Shown: one piece after another, positions 10,873 through 19,157 of the stretch
Numbering within the stretch: the stretch's first letter is position 1
Layout: every line of letters begins with the position of its first letter
Assembly: GCF_016899425.1 (NCBI RefSeq)
Contig: NZ_CP045994.1
Coordinates: forward strand, 1,612,001 to 1,676,000
Direction of reading: 5' to 3'
Length of the DNA: 64,000 bases
Origin: Burkholderia sp. MS389
GTDB taxonomy: Bacteria > Pseudomonadota > Gammaproteobacteria > Burkholderiales > Burkholderiaceae
The notes under the pieces: generated by a model
Seen by the model: the letters and a program-made list of their open reading frames with translations, nothing else
What the model was told of the DNA's origin: nothing
The model's database searches: none
Program-made: the position numbers and the translations under genes

Positions 10873-13737
10873 ATGTCAGATGTAATGAAGCAGTTTCAGC
10901 TGAACTCCTATCTGTTCGGCGGCAATGCTTCGTACGTTGAAGAACTGTACGATGCATACCTCAACAATCCGGCGTCGGTGCCGGAGAACTGGCGAGAGTA
11001 TTTCGACGCGCTGCAGAACGTGCCCGCGACGGACGGCTCCAACGCCAATGACGTCGCTCACTTCCCGATCGTCGAATCGTTCGCCGAGCGCGCGAAGGCC
11101 AATGCCTTCATCCCGCGCGAAAGCACCAGCAATCTGGCAACCGCGCGCAAGCAGGTGCACGTCCAGTCGCTGATCAGCGCCTACCGCTTCCTTGGCTCGC
11201 AATGGGCCAACCTCGATCCGCTGAAGCGTCGCGAACGTCCGGCCATTCCGGAACTCGAACCCGCGTTCTACGACTTCTCCGAAGGCGACCTCGACCAGAC
11301 GTACAGCGCAAGCAACCTGTACTTCGGTTTCGACCAGGCTTCGCTGCGCGACATCGTCAAGGGCCTGCGCGACACGTACTGCGGCACGATCGGCGCCGAG
11401 TACATGTACATCAGCGACCCGGAACAGAAGCGCTGGTGGCAGGAGCGCCTGGAATCGACCCGCGCGACGCCGGCTTTCTCGGTCGACAAGAAGAAGCACA
11501 TCCTGAATCGCCTGACGGCCGCCGAAGGCCTCGAGCGCTACCTGCACACCAAGTACGTCGGCCAGAAGCGCTTCTCGCTCGAAGGCGGCGAAAGCTTCAT
11601 CGCGGCGATGGACGAAGTCGTCCAGCACGCGGGCAAGAGCGGCGTGCAGGAAATCATCATCGGCATGGCTCACCGCGGCCGTCTGAACGTGCTGGTCAAC
11701 ACGCTGGGCAAGATGCCGGCCGACCTGTTCGCCGAATTCGAAGGCAAGCACGTCGACGACCTGCCGGCCGGTGACGTGAAATACCACAAGGGCTTCTCGT
11801 CGGACGTGTCGACGGAAGGCGGCCCGGTCCACCTGTCGCTCGCGTTCAACCCGTCGCACCTCGAAATCGTGAACCCGGTGGTCGAAGGTTCCGCGAAGGC
11901 GCGGATGGACCGTCGCGGCGACGAAGACGGCCTGCAGGTGCTGCCGGTGCAGATCCACGGCGACGCGGCCTTCGCCGGCCAGGGCGTCGTGATGGAAACG
12001 CTGAACCTCGCGCAGACGCGCGGTTACGGCACGCACGGCACGCTGCACATCGTCATCAACAACCAGATCGGCTTCACGACGTCCGACCCGCGCGACGCGC
12101 GCTCGACGCTGTACTGTACCGACGTCGTCAAGATGATCGAAGCGCCGGTGCTGCACGTGAACGGCGACGATCCGGAAGCCGTCGTGCTCGCGATCCAGAT
12201 CGCGATCGACTACCGGATGCAGTTCCACAAGGATGTCGTGATCGACATCGTCTGCTTCCGCAAGCTGGGTCACAACGAGCAGGACACGCCGGCGGTCACG
12301 CAGCCGCTGATGTACAAGAAGATCGCGCAGCACCCGGGCACCCGTGCGCTGTACGCCGAGAAGCTCGTGCAGCAGGGCGTGATCACCGCGGAAGACGCCG
12401 ACAACTACGTGAAGGCGTACCGCAAGGCGATGGACGACGGTCACCACACCGTCGATCCGGTCCTGTCGAACTACAAGAGCAAGTACGCGGTCGACTGGGT
12501 TCCGTTCCTGAACCGCAAATGGACGGATGCAGCCGACACGGCCGTGCCGCTCGCCGAACTGAAGCGCCTGGGCGAACGCATCACCACGGTCCCGGAAAAC
12601 TTCAAGGTTCACCCGCTCGTCGAGCGCGTGATCAACGACCGCCGCAACATGGCGCGCGGCGACCAGCCGCTCGACTGGGGCATGGGCGAACACCTCGCGT
12701 TCGCGTCGCTCGTCGCATCGGGCTACTCGGTGCGCCTGACGGGCCAGGACTCGGGCCGCGGCACGTTCACGCACCGTCACGCGGTGCTGCACGACCAGAA
12801 CCGCGAGCGCTGGAACGACGGCACGTACGTGCCGCTGCAGAACATCGCCGACGGTCAGGCGAAGTTCACGGTGATCGACTCGGTGCTGTCGGAAGAAGCG
12901 GTGCTGGGCTTCGAATACGGTTACTCGACCGCCGAGCCGAACACGCTCGTGCTGTGGGAAGCGCAGTTCGGCGACTTCGTCAACGGCGCGCAGGTCGTGA
13001 TCGACCAGTTCATCTCGTCGGGCGAAGTGAAGTGGGGCCGCGTGTCCGGTCTCACGATGCTGCTGCCGCACGGCTACGAAGGCCAGGGTCCGGAACACTC
13101 GTCCACGCGTATCGAGCGTTTCCTGCAACTGTGTGCCGACCACAACATGCAGGTCGTCCAGCCGACGACGCCGGCGCAGATCTTCCACCTGCTGCGTCGC
13201 CAGATGATCCGTCTGTTCCGCAAGCCGCTGATCGTCGCCACGCCGAAGTCGCTGCTGCGCCACAAGGAAGCGGTGTCGGATCTGTCGGAACTGGCGAAGG
13301 GTTCGTTCCAGCCGGTGCTGGGCGAAACCGATGGTGGCATCGACGCGAAGAAGGTCAAGCGCGTGCTGGCATGCTCGGGCCGCGTGTATTACGACCTCGT
13401 CGCGCATCGCCGTGAAGCGAAGGCGAACGACGTCGCGATCATCCGTATCGAGCAGCTGTATCCGTTCGCGCACAAGCAGTTCGAAGCCGAAATGAAGAAG
13501 TACGAGAACGCGACTGAAGTGGTCTGGGTGCAGGACGAGCCGCAGAACCAGGGCCCCTGGTTCTACGTCGAGCACCACCTGAAGGAAGGCATGAAGGAAG
13601 GGCAGAAGCTGGCATACAGCGGCCGTCCGGCTTCGGCCTCGCCGGCGGTTGGCTACTACGCGAAGCACTACGAGCAGCAGAAGGCCCTGATCGAAGGGGC
13701 ATTCGGCCGCCTGAAGAGCGCATCGATCGCGAAATAA
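10873..13737 (+). CDS. odhA: 2-oxoglutarate dehydrogenase E1 component
   Basis: Thiamine-diphosphate-dependent E1 of the 2-oxoglutarate dehydrogenase complex; it decarboxylates 2-oxoglutarate and passes the succinyl group to the lipoyl arm of E2 in the TCA cycle. The 954-residue protein has the short N-terminal E2-binding segment (NSYLFGGNASYVEELYDAYL), the ThDP-binding domain (GMAHRGRLNVLVNTLGK, then the GDxxxxxxN-type region) and the transketolase pyrimidine-binding half (SGYSVRLTGQDSGRGTFTHR). Length matches bacterial OdhA/SucA. The ATG has AAAGGTGAG at good distance. First gene of odhA-odhB-lpdA. Also called sucA. Confidence 0.98.
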   Translation: MSDVMKQFQLNSYLFGGNASYVEELYDAYLNNPASVPENWREYFDALQNVPATDGSNANDVAHFPIVESFAERAKANAFIPRESTSNLATARKQVHVQSLISAYRFLGSQWANLDPLKRRERPAIPELEPAFYDFSEGDLDQTYSASNLYFGFDQASLRDIVKGLRDTYCGTIGAEYMYISDPEQKRWWQERLESTRATPAFSVDKKKHILNRLTAAEGLERYLHTKYVGQKRFSLEGGESFIAAMDEVVQHAGKSGVQEIIIGMAHRGRLNVLVNTLGKMPADLFAEFEGKHVDDLPAGDVKYHKGFSSDVSTEGGPVHLSLAFNPSHLEIVNPVVEGSAKARMDRRGDEDGLQVLPVQIHGDAAFAGQGVVMETLNLAQTRGYGTHGTLHIVINNQIGFTTSDPRDARSTLYCTDVVKMIEAPVLHVNGDDPEAVVLAIQIAIDYRMQFHKDVVIDIVCFRKLGHNEQDTPAVTQPLMYKKIAQHPGTRALYAEKLVQQGVITAEDADNYVKAYRKAMDDGHHTVDPVLSNYKSKYAVDWVPFLNRKWTDAADTAVPLAELKRLGERITTVPENFKVHPLVERVINDRRNMARGDQPLDWGMGEHLAFASLVASGYSVRLTGQDSGRGTFTHRHAVLHDQNRERWNDGTYVPLQNIADGQAKFTVIDSVLSEEAVLGFEYGYSTAEPNTLVLWEAQFGDFVNGAQVVIDQFISSGEVKWGRVSGLTMLLPHGYEGQGPEHSSTRIERFLQLCADHNMQVVQPTTPAQIFHLLRRQMIRLFRKPLIVATPKSLLRHKEAVSDLSELAKGSFQPVLGETDGGIDAKKVKRVLACSGRVYYDLVAHRREAKANDVAIIRIEQLYPFAHKQFEAEMKKYENATEVVWVQDEPQNQGPWFYVEHHLKEGMKEGQKLAYSGRPASASPAVGYYAKHYEQQKALIEGAFGRLKSASIAK

Positions 13738-13752
13738 CCGACGTCAAGCGAC

Positions 13753-13779
13753 ACGGGAAGGCGCGCGGCGCTTTCCCGT
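13753..13779 (+). promoter_or_regulatory. Intercistronic hairpin between odhA and odhB
   Basis: A 12-bp stem with one G-T wobble (13753-13764 with 13768-13779) and a 3-base loop lies 15 bases after the odhA stop. It is followed by CCCTTTTGG, only a short T run. It may act as a leaky terminator or a 3'-end stabiliser that sets E1 versus E2/E3 levels; function is inferred. Confidence 0.5.
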
Positions 13780-13872
13780 CCCTTTTGGCCCCCGCGCGCG
13801 TCGCGCGCCGCACCGGCCGAAGGAATCGCACGAACCTCGTCACACCCCAGATTAAGCATCCAGGAAAATCAC

Positions 13873-15150
13873 ATGGCTATCGTAGAAGTCAAAGTCCCCC
13901 AGCTGTCGGAGTCGGTGTCGGAAGCCACCATGCTGCAGTGGAAGAAGAAGCCGGGCGAAGCAGTCGCGCAGGACGAAATCCTGATCGAACTCGAGACCGA
14001 CAAGGTCGTCCTCGAAGTGCCGGCGCCGGCAGCGGGCGTGCTCGCGCAAGTGCTGCAGAACGACGGTGACACGGTGGTCGCCGACCAGATCATCGCGACG
14101 ATCGACACCGAAGCGAAGGCAGGTGCTGCCGAAGCAGCGGCAGGCGCCGCCGAAGTCAAGCCGGCCGCCGCGCCTGCAGCGGCCGCGCCGGCCGCCCAGC
14201 CGGCTGCCGCGACCGCATCGAGCTCGGCCGCCGCATCGCCGGCCGCCGCGAAGCTGCTGGCCGAGAAGGGCCTGTCGACGGGCGACGTCGCAGGGTCGGG
14301 CCGCGACGGCCGCGTCACGAAGGGCGACGCGCTGGCAGCAGGCAGCGCACCGAAGGCGGCTCCGGCCGCCGCACCGGCGAAGACCGCCGCCGCGAAGCCG
14401 GCGCTGCCGGAAGTGAAGGTGCCGGCGTCGGCAGCGACCTGGCTGAACGACCGTCCGGAACAGCGCGTGCCGATGTCGCGCCTGCGTGCGCGTATCGCCG
14501 AGCGTCTGCTCGAATCGCAGCAGACCAACGCGATCCTGACGACGTTCAACGAAGTGAACATGGCGCCGGTCATGGAGCTGCGTAACAAGTACAAGGACAA
14601 GTTCGAGAAGGAACACGGCGTGAAGCTCGGCTTCATGTCGTTCTTCGTGAAGGCGGCCGTGCATGCGCTGAAGAAGTTCCCGCTCGTGAACGCGTCGATC
14701 GACGGTAACGACATCGTCTATCACGGCTACTTCGACATCGGTATCGCGGTCGGTTCGCCGCGCGGCCTGGTCGTGCCGATCCTGCGCAACGCGGATCAGC
14801 TGAGCCTCGCCGAGATCGAGAAGAAGATCGCCGAATTCGGCCAGAAGGCGAAGGACGGCAAGCTGTCGATCGAGGAAATGACGGGCGGTACGTTCTCGAT
14901 CTCGAACGGCGGCGTGTTCGGCTCGATGCTGTCGACCCCGATCATCAACCCGCCGCAGTCGGCCATCCTCGGCGTGCACGCGACGAAGGAGCGTCCGGTC
15001 GTCGAAAACGGCCAGATCGTGATCCGCCCGATCAACTACCTCGCGCTGTCGTACGACCACCGCATCATCGACGGCCGCGAAGCCGTGCTGTCGCTTGTCG
15101 CGATGAAGGATGCGCTGGAAGATCCGGCACGCCTGCTGCTCGACCTGTAA
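13873..15150 (+). CDS. odhB: Dihydrolipoyllysine succinyltransferase, E2 of 2-oxoglutarate dehydrogenase
   Basis: E2 core of the 2-oxoglutarate dehydrogenase complex, moving the succinyl group to CoA. In order: one lipoyl domain (lipoylated Lys44 in ETDKVVLEV), an Ala/Pro-rich flexible linker (about 80-115), the E3/E1-binding domain ([18 protein letters not shown]), a second Ala-rich linker, and the catalytic acyltransferase domain with SYDHRIIDG (His396). 425 residues, normal for sucB/odhB. AGGA precedes the ATG. Second gene of the operon, 135 bases after odhA. Confidence 0.98.
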   Translation: MAIVEVKVPQLSESVSEATMLQWKKKPGEAVAQDEILIELETDKVVLEVPAPAAGVLAQVLQNDGDTVVADQIIATIDTEAKAGAAEAAAGAAEVKPAAAPAAAAPAAQPAAATASSSAAASPAAAKLLAEKGLSTGDVAGSGRDGRVTKGDALAAGSAPKAAPAAAPAKTAAAKPALPEVKVPASAATWLNDRPEQRVPMSRLRARIAERLLESQQTNAILTTFNEVNMAPVMELRNKYKDKFEKEHGVKLGFMSFFVKAAVHALKKFPLVNASIDGNDIVYHGYFDIGIAVGSPRGLVVPILRNADQLSLAEIEKKIAEFGQKAKDGKLSIEEMTGGTFSISNGGVFGSMLSTPIINPPQSAILGVHATKERPVVENGQIVIRPINYLALSYDHRIIDGREAVLSLVAMKDALEDPARLLLDL

Positions 15151-15180
15151 GCCGAGTCTCACCGCATCGACCCGGTCCGC

Positions 15181-15204
15181 GGGTTCGCGCCCACGCGCGA
15201 ACCC
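15181..15204 (+). promoter_or_regulatory. Intercistronic hairpin between odhB and lpdA
   Basis: Perfect 10-bp stem gggttcgcgc / gcgcgaaccc with loop CCAC, without a following T run, so unlikely to be a terminator. It sits 28 bases before the lpdA start and resembles processing or stability hairpins. Confidence 0.5.
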
Positions 15205-15231
15205 ACGGGCGTACAAGTAGAAAGGATTGTC

Positions 15232-16662
15232 ATGTCCAAGGAATTTGACGTCGTCGTGATCGGCGCCGGCCCCGGCGGCTACATCGCCGCGATTCGCGCC
15301 GCGCAGCTCGGCAAGACCGTTGCCTGTATCGAGAAGTGGAAGAACCCGGCCGGCGCGCTGAAGCTCGGCGGCACTTGCCTGAACGTCGGCTGCATCCCGT
15401 CGAAGGCGCTGCTCGCGTCGTCGGAAGAGTTCGAGAACACGTCGCATCACCTGGCCGACCACGGCATCACGGTCGACGGCGTGAAGATCGACGTCGCGAA
15501 GATGCTCGGCCGCAAGGACGCGATCGTCGAGAAGATGACGAGCGGGATCGAGTTCCTGTTCAAGAAGAACAAGATCACTTGGCTGAAGGGCCATGGCAAG
15601 TTCACCGGCAAGACCGACGCCGGCGTGCAGATCGAAGTGAGCGGCGAGGGTGAAACCGAAGTCGTCACCGCGAAGAACGTGATCATCGCGACGGGCTCGA
15701 AGGCGCGTCACCTGCCGAACATCCCGGTCGACAACAAGATCGTGTCGGACAACGAAGGTGCGCTGACGTTCGACGCGGTGCCGAAGAAGCTCGCCGTGAT
15801 CGGCGCGGGCGTGATCGGCCTCGAGCTCGGCTCGGTGTGGCGTCGCCTGGGTGCCGAAGTGACGGTGCTCGAAGCGCTGCCGGCGTTCCTCGGCGCAGCC
15901 GACGAAGCGCTCGCGAAGGAAGCGGCGAAGCTGTTCAAGAAGCAGGGCCTCGACATCCATCTCGGCGTGAAGATCGGCGACGTGAAGACGAGCGCCGACG
16001 GCGTGTCGATCGCGTACACGGACAAGGACGGTAACGCGCAGACGCTCGACGCAGACCGCCTGATCGTGTCGGTCGGCCGCGTGCCGAACACCGACAACCT
16101 CGGCCTCGAGGCCATCGGCCTGAAGGCCAACGAGCGCGGCTTCATCGACGTGGACGACCACTGCCGCACGGCGGTGCCGAACGTGTACGCGATCGGTGAC
16201 GTGGTGCGCGGCCCGATGCTCGCACACAAGGCGGAAGACGAAGGCGTGCTGGTCGCGGAAGTGATCGACGGCCAGAAGCCGCACATCGACTACAACTGCA
16301 TTCCTTGGGTGATCTACACGTACCCGGAAATCGCATGGGTCGGCAAGACGGAGCAGCAGCTGAAGGCCGAAGGCCGCGAGATCAAGTCGGGCAAGTTCCC
16401 GTTCTCGATCAACGGCCGCGCGCTCGGCATGAACGCGCCGGACGGTTTCGTGAAGATGATCGCGGACGCGAAGACCGACGAACTGCTCGGCGTGCATGTG
16501 ATCGCGGCGAACGCGTCGGACCTGATCGCGGAAGCCGTGGTGGCGATGGAGTTCAAGGCGGCGTCGGAAGACATCGCCCGCATCTGCCATCCGCACCCGT
16601 CGATGTCGGAAGTGATGCGCGAAGCGGCGCTCGCGGTCGACAAGCGCTCGCTGAACAGCTGA
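15232..16662 (+). CDS. lpdA: Dihydrolipoyl dehydrogenase (E3)
   Basis: FAD-dependent E3 subunit that reoxidises the lipoyl arm of E2 with NAD+. The 476-residue protein has the FAD-binding GAGPGGY (11-17), the redox disulfide motif [13 protein letters not shown] with Cys49 and Cys54, the NAD-binding Rossmann motif ([19 protein letters not shown]), a second FAD motif ([10 protein letters not shown]) and the C-terminal dimer domain with the active-site [14 protein letters not shown] lies before the ATG. Its place directly after odhB marks it as the E3 of this complex, though it may also serve others. Confidence 0.97.
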   Translation: MSKEFDVVVIGAGPGGYIAAIRAAQLGKTVACIEKWKNPAGALKLGGTCLNVGCIPSKALLASSEEFENTSHHLADHGITVDGVKIDVAKMLGRKDAIVEKMTSGIEFLFKKNKITWLKGHGKFTGKTDAGVQIEVSGEGETEVVTAKNVIIATGSKARHLPNIPVDNKIVSDNEGALTFDAVPKKLAVIGAGVIGLELGSVWRRLGAEVTVLEALPAFLGAADEALAKEAAKLFKKQGLDIHLGVKIGDVKTSADGVSIAYTDKDGNAQTLDADRLIVSVGRVPNTDNLGLEAIGLKANERGFIDVDDHCRTAVPNVYAIGDVVRGPMLAHKAEDEGVLVAEVIDGQKPHIDYNCIPWVIYTYPEIAWVGKTEQQLKAEGREIKSGKFPFSINGRALGMNAPDGFVKMIADAKTDELLGVHVIAANASDLIAEAVVAMEFKAASEDIARICHPHPSMSEVMREAALAVDKRSLNS

Positions 16663-16714
16663 GCGCGGTATAGCGCCGGCCGGCCACCGGCTGGCGCAAC
16701 CGTCTCATGACGAG

Positions 16715-16749
16715 GGCGGGCGGGTTTTTCCCGCTCGCCTTTGTTTTTT
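16715..16749 (+). terminator. Rho-independent terminator of the odh operon
   Basis: Ten-base-pair GC-rich stem with one G-T wobble (16715-16724 with 16730-16739), loop of five Ts, followed by TTTGTTTTTT. It lies 53 bases after lpdA and just before zapE, so zapE probably needs its own promoter or read-through. Confidence 0.85.
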
Positions 16750-16762
16750 CCGGTTTGCCCTG

Positions 16763-17860
16763 ATGAACGTCACCGAATACTACACGCGCGAACTGACCAC
16801 GCGCGGCTATCAGTCCGATCCCGCTCAGCGCGCGGCCGTCGATCGCCTGCAGCGCTGTTTCGACGAATGGGTCGACTACAAGGCGCGCCGCTCGAACGCG
16901 TTCAAGAAGCTCATCAATCACCCGGATCTCCCGCGCGGCGTCTACATGTGGGGCGGTGTCGGCCGTGGCAAGAGCTTCCTGATGGACAGCTTCTACGCGG
17001 TGGTGCCCGTGCAGCGCAAGACGCGCCTGCATTTCCACGAATTCATGCGCGAAGTGCACCGCGAGCTCGAGGAGCTGAAAGGGCAGGCCGATCCGCTCGA
17101 CGAACTCGCACGACGCATCGCGAAGCGTTACCGGCTGATCTGCTTCGACGAGTTCCACGTGTCGGACATCGCCGACGCGATGATCCTATACCGCCTGCTC
17201 GACCGCCTGTTCAACAACGGCGTGCAGTTCGTGATGACGTCCAATTACGATCCCGACGACCTGTATCCGGATGGCCTGCATCGCGACCGCATGCTGCCGG
17301 CGATCGCGCTGATCAAGGAAAAGCTCGACGTGCTCAACGTCGACGCGGGGGTCGACTATCGCCAGCGCACGCTCGCGCAGGTGAAGATGTATCACACGCC
17401 GCTCGGCGCGGAGGCCGATCGCGAACTACGCCATGCATTCGGCAAGCTCGCGGCCGTGCCCGACGAGAGCCCGATCCTGCATATCGAGAAGCGCGAGCTG
17501 AAGGCGCTGCGCAAGGCGGACGGCGTCGTGTGGTTCGATTTCGCGACGCTGTGCGGTGGCCCGCGTTCGCAGAACGATTACCTCGAGCTGGCGAGCCGCT
17601 TCCATGCGATCGTGCTGTCCGAGGTGCCGCAGATGTCGCCGCGGATGGCGTCCGAAGCGCGCCGCTTCACGTGGCTCATCGACGTGCTGTACGACCACAA
17701 GGTCAAGCTGCTGATGTCCGCGGCGGTGCCGGCCGAGGCGTTGTACGTCGAAGGGCCGATGGCCAACGAATTCGCGCGTACGGTCTCGCGCATCGTCGAG
17801 ATGCAGTCGAAGGAATATATCGAGACGCCGCGCCGCATCGTCGATACGTCGTTGACCTGA
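16763..17860 (+). CDS. zapE: AFG1-like P-loop ATPase (ZapE)
   Basis: AFG1/ZapE-family AAA+ related ATPase; in E. coli ZapE acts at the constricting Z-ring, and in mitochondria AFG1 helps remove misfolded membrane proteins. The 365-residue protein has Walker A GGVGRGKS (64-71) preceded by the family motif GVYMWGG, the FHEFM segment (HFHEFMREVH), Walker B ICFDEFHV, and a sensor region (FVMTSNYDPDDLYPDGLHR) typical of the family. C-terminal ESPQ-like regions are complete. It follows the odh terminator by 13 bases, so its transcription start is unclear. Confidence 0.93.
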   Translation: MNVTEYYTRELTTRGYQSDPAQRAAVDRLQRCFDEWVDYKARRSNAFKKLINHPDLPRGVYMWGGVGRGKSFLMDSFYAVVPVQRKTRLHFHEFMREVHRELEELKGQADPLDELARRIAKRYRLICFDEFHVSDIADAMILYRLLDRLFNNGVQFVMTSNYDPDDLYPDGLHRDRMLPAIALIKEKLDVLNVDAGVDYRQRTLAQVKMYHTPLGAEADRELRHAFGKLAAVPDESPILHIEKRELKALRKADGVVWFDFATLCGGPRSQNDYLELASRFHAIVLSEVPQMSPRMASEARRFTWLIDVLYDHKVKLLMSAAVPAEALYVEGPMANEFARTVSRIVEMQSKEYIETPRRIVDTSLT

Positions 17861-18003
17861 GCCGATTGCCGGCTCGGGTAATTGGCGACATTTAAACGTC
17901 AATTTCGGTTAAATTCAGCGAATCTCAGGGTATTTTCGGATTTGTCTTATATTCATCGTTGAGGTGAGCCGATATTGTGGTGTCATGGTTATTAAGGCTG
18001 GAG

Positions 18004-18420
18004 ATGTCCATGACCCCGTATCGCGATTTGACCGACCACCAATGGCGCTGCGTCGCGCCGCTTCTGCCCGAAATGCAGCCGCGCACCGAATTGCGCGGCC
18101 GGCCGTTAGCCAATACGCGCGCCGTGCTGAACGGCGTGCTCTGGGTGATCTACAGTGGCGCGACATGGTCGGCCATGCCGCGCCGTTACCCGTCGTATCA
18201 AACATGCCATCGACGCTTCAAGGCGTGGCACGAAACGGGCACGCTGATGAACGTGATGCGTGAGCTCTATGGCGACGTCGGCATGAATCTCTGCAATGAG
18301 CTGTCCGCGCGGATGCGCAAGCACACGCAATCGAAGGCGGCGGAGGCGCGTAGCCACGCGGCACCCGCATATCGTGCGCCGGGCAGCTATCCATCGGATG
18401 CGATGAAGCACGCGGCGTGA
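18004..18420 (+). CDS. Orphan DUF4096 (IS5-type transposase N-terminal) protein
   Basis: The first ~85 residues (LTDHQWRCVAPLLPE, later VLWVIYSGATWSAMPRRYPS, then CHRRFKAWHETG) are the DUF4096 helix-turn-helix region of IS5-family transposases. The rest (about 50 residues: MRKHTQSKAAEARSHAAP) is not a DDE domain and ends in a proper stop; no catalytic Asp or Glu of an RNase H fold follows. Start at 18004 (AAGG upstream) or 18010 (GGAG upstream). No terminal inverted repeats or target duplication were seen. The gene has its own terminator. It may be a domesticated DNA-binding protein or a truncated IS; intact codon structure favours the former. Confidence 0.7.
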   Translation: MSMTPYRDLTDHQWRCVAPLLPEMQPRTELRGRPLANTRAVLNGVLWVIYSGATWSAMPRRYPSYQTCHRRFKAWHETGTLMNVMRELYGDVGMNLCNELSARMRKHTQSKAAEARSHAAPAYRAPGSYPSDAMKHAA

Positions 18421-18455
18421 AGCCCATCGGTTTTTCGTTGTGCGTGCACCAAAAG

Positions 18456-18491
18456 AAATCGGCCTGGCGACGTCGTCGCAGGCCGATTTTT
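18456..18491. terminator. Bidirectional terminator between the DUF4096 and DUF2147 genes
   Basis: Stem aaatcggcct / aggccgattt extended by an inner gcgac / gtcgc pairing with one bulged G and a GTC loop; AAA on the left and TTTTT on the right. It lies between two convergent genes. Confidence 0.88.
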
Positions 18492-18522
18492 CATTGAGCC
18501 GCGCGTACTCGCGCGTACGGCG

Positions 18523-18984
18523 TTATTGCTGGCGCACCCAGGTCTGCGACCGGCCCAGCAGCGACACGCCGATGTAGCCGCGCACCACGAGCTTCTGGCC
18601 GCCGTCTTCAAGCGTCATCTTGCACTTGTAGACCTTGCCGTTCTCCGGGTCGAGAATGTTGCCGCCGTCCCAGTGGTCGCCGTCCTTCTTCATCGCCTTG
18701 ATGATCGTCATGCCCTTGATGAGCTGATCCTTGCGCTCGTCCGTGCATGCGGTGCAGCGGCGATCGGGCGTATCATTCGCGCCGAGGCCCTTGACGACCT
18801 TGCCCGTCAGCGCTCCGTCGCCGTCCTCGGCGATCTGCACGAGCGCCTTCGGTTGATGGGTGTTGTCGTCGATCGTTTGCCACATGCCGATGGGGCTGTC
18901 GGCTTGTGCGAGCGTGGGGGCTGCGCACGCGAGCAGGGCGCCGGCGATGGCGAGTGCACGCAACGGGCGAGTCAGTTGAATCAT
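18523..18984 (-). CDS. Exported DUF2147 protein
   Basis: Small secreted protein of about 153 residues. The start at 18984 is set by AGGAGG six bases upstream; the ATG at 18990 touches that motif and is unlikely to be used. A Sec signal (RPLRALAIAGALLACAAPTLAQA) is followed by the DUF2147 domain: SPIGMWQTIDDNTHQPKAL, a CxxC-like pair in RRCTACTDE, and GGNILDPENGKVYKCKM. The family is common in Proteobacteria and of unknown function; lipocalin-like beta folds are proposed. It sits alone between a terminator and the tpsB-like gene. Confidence 0.87.
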   Translation of the reverse strand: MIQLTRPLRALAIAGALLACAAPTLAQADSPIGMWQTIDDNTHQPKALVQIAEDGDGALTGKVVKGLGANDTPDRRCTACTDERKDQLIKGMTIIKAMKKDGDHWDGGNILDPENGKVYKCKMTLEDGGQKLVVRGYIGVSLLGRSQTWVRQQ

Positions 18985-19157
18985 TGTCATCCTCCTTGTT
19001 TTGCATGTCTGTTCGATTCGCTCGCACGACCGTCTGCATGGGGCGGGCATGTTGCGAGCTTCGCCAGAATACGTGAAACCGCACGCCGCGTTTGATAGAG
19101 GGGACTCTAATCGAAACGGCCAGCATGACGCTCGCCGTTCGTGACTTTGGTGACCGA

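Noticed and set aside
10876..16596. Antisense frames of 930 and 914 codons over odhA and odhB-lpdA
   Set aside because: Both mirror highly conserved genes and have the typical reverse-strand composition.
17861..18003. Terminal inverted repeats of an insertion sequence around the DUF4096 gene
   Set aside because: No matching ends or target duplications were found on either side of the gene.
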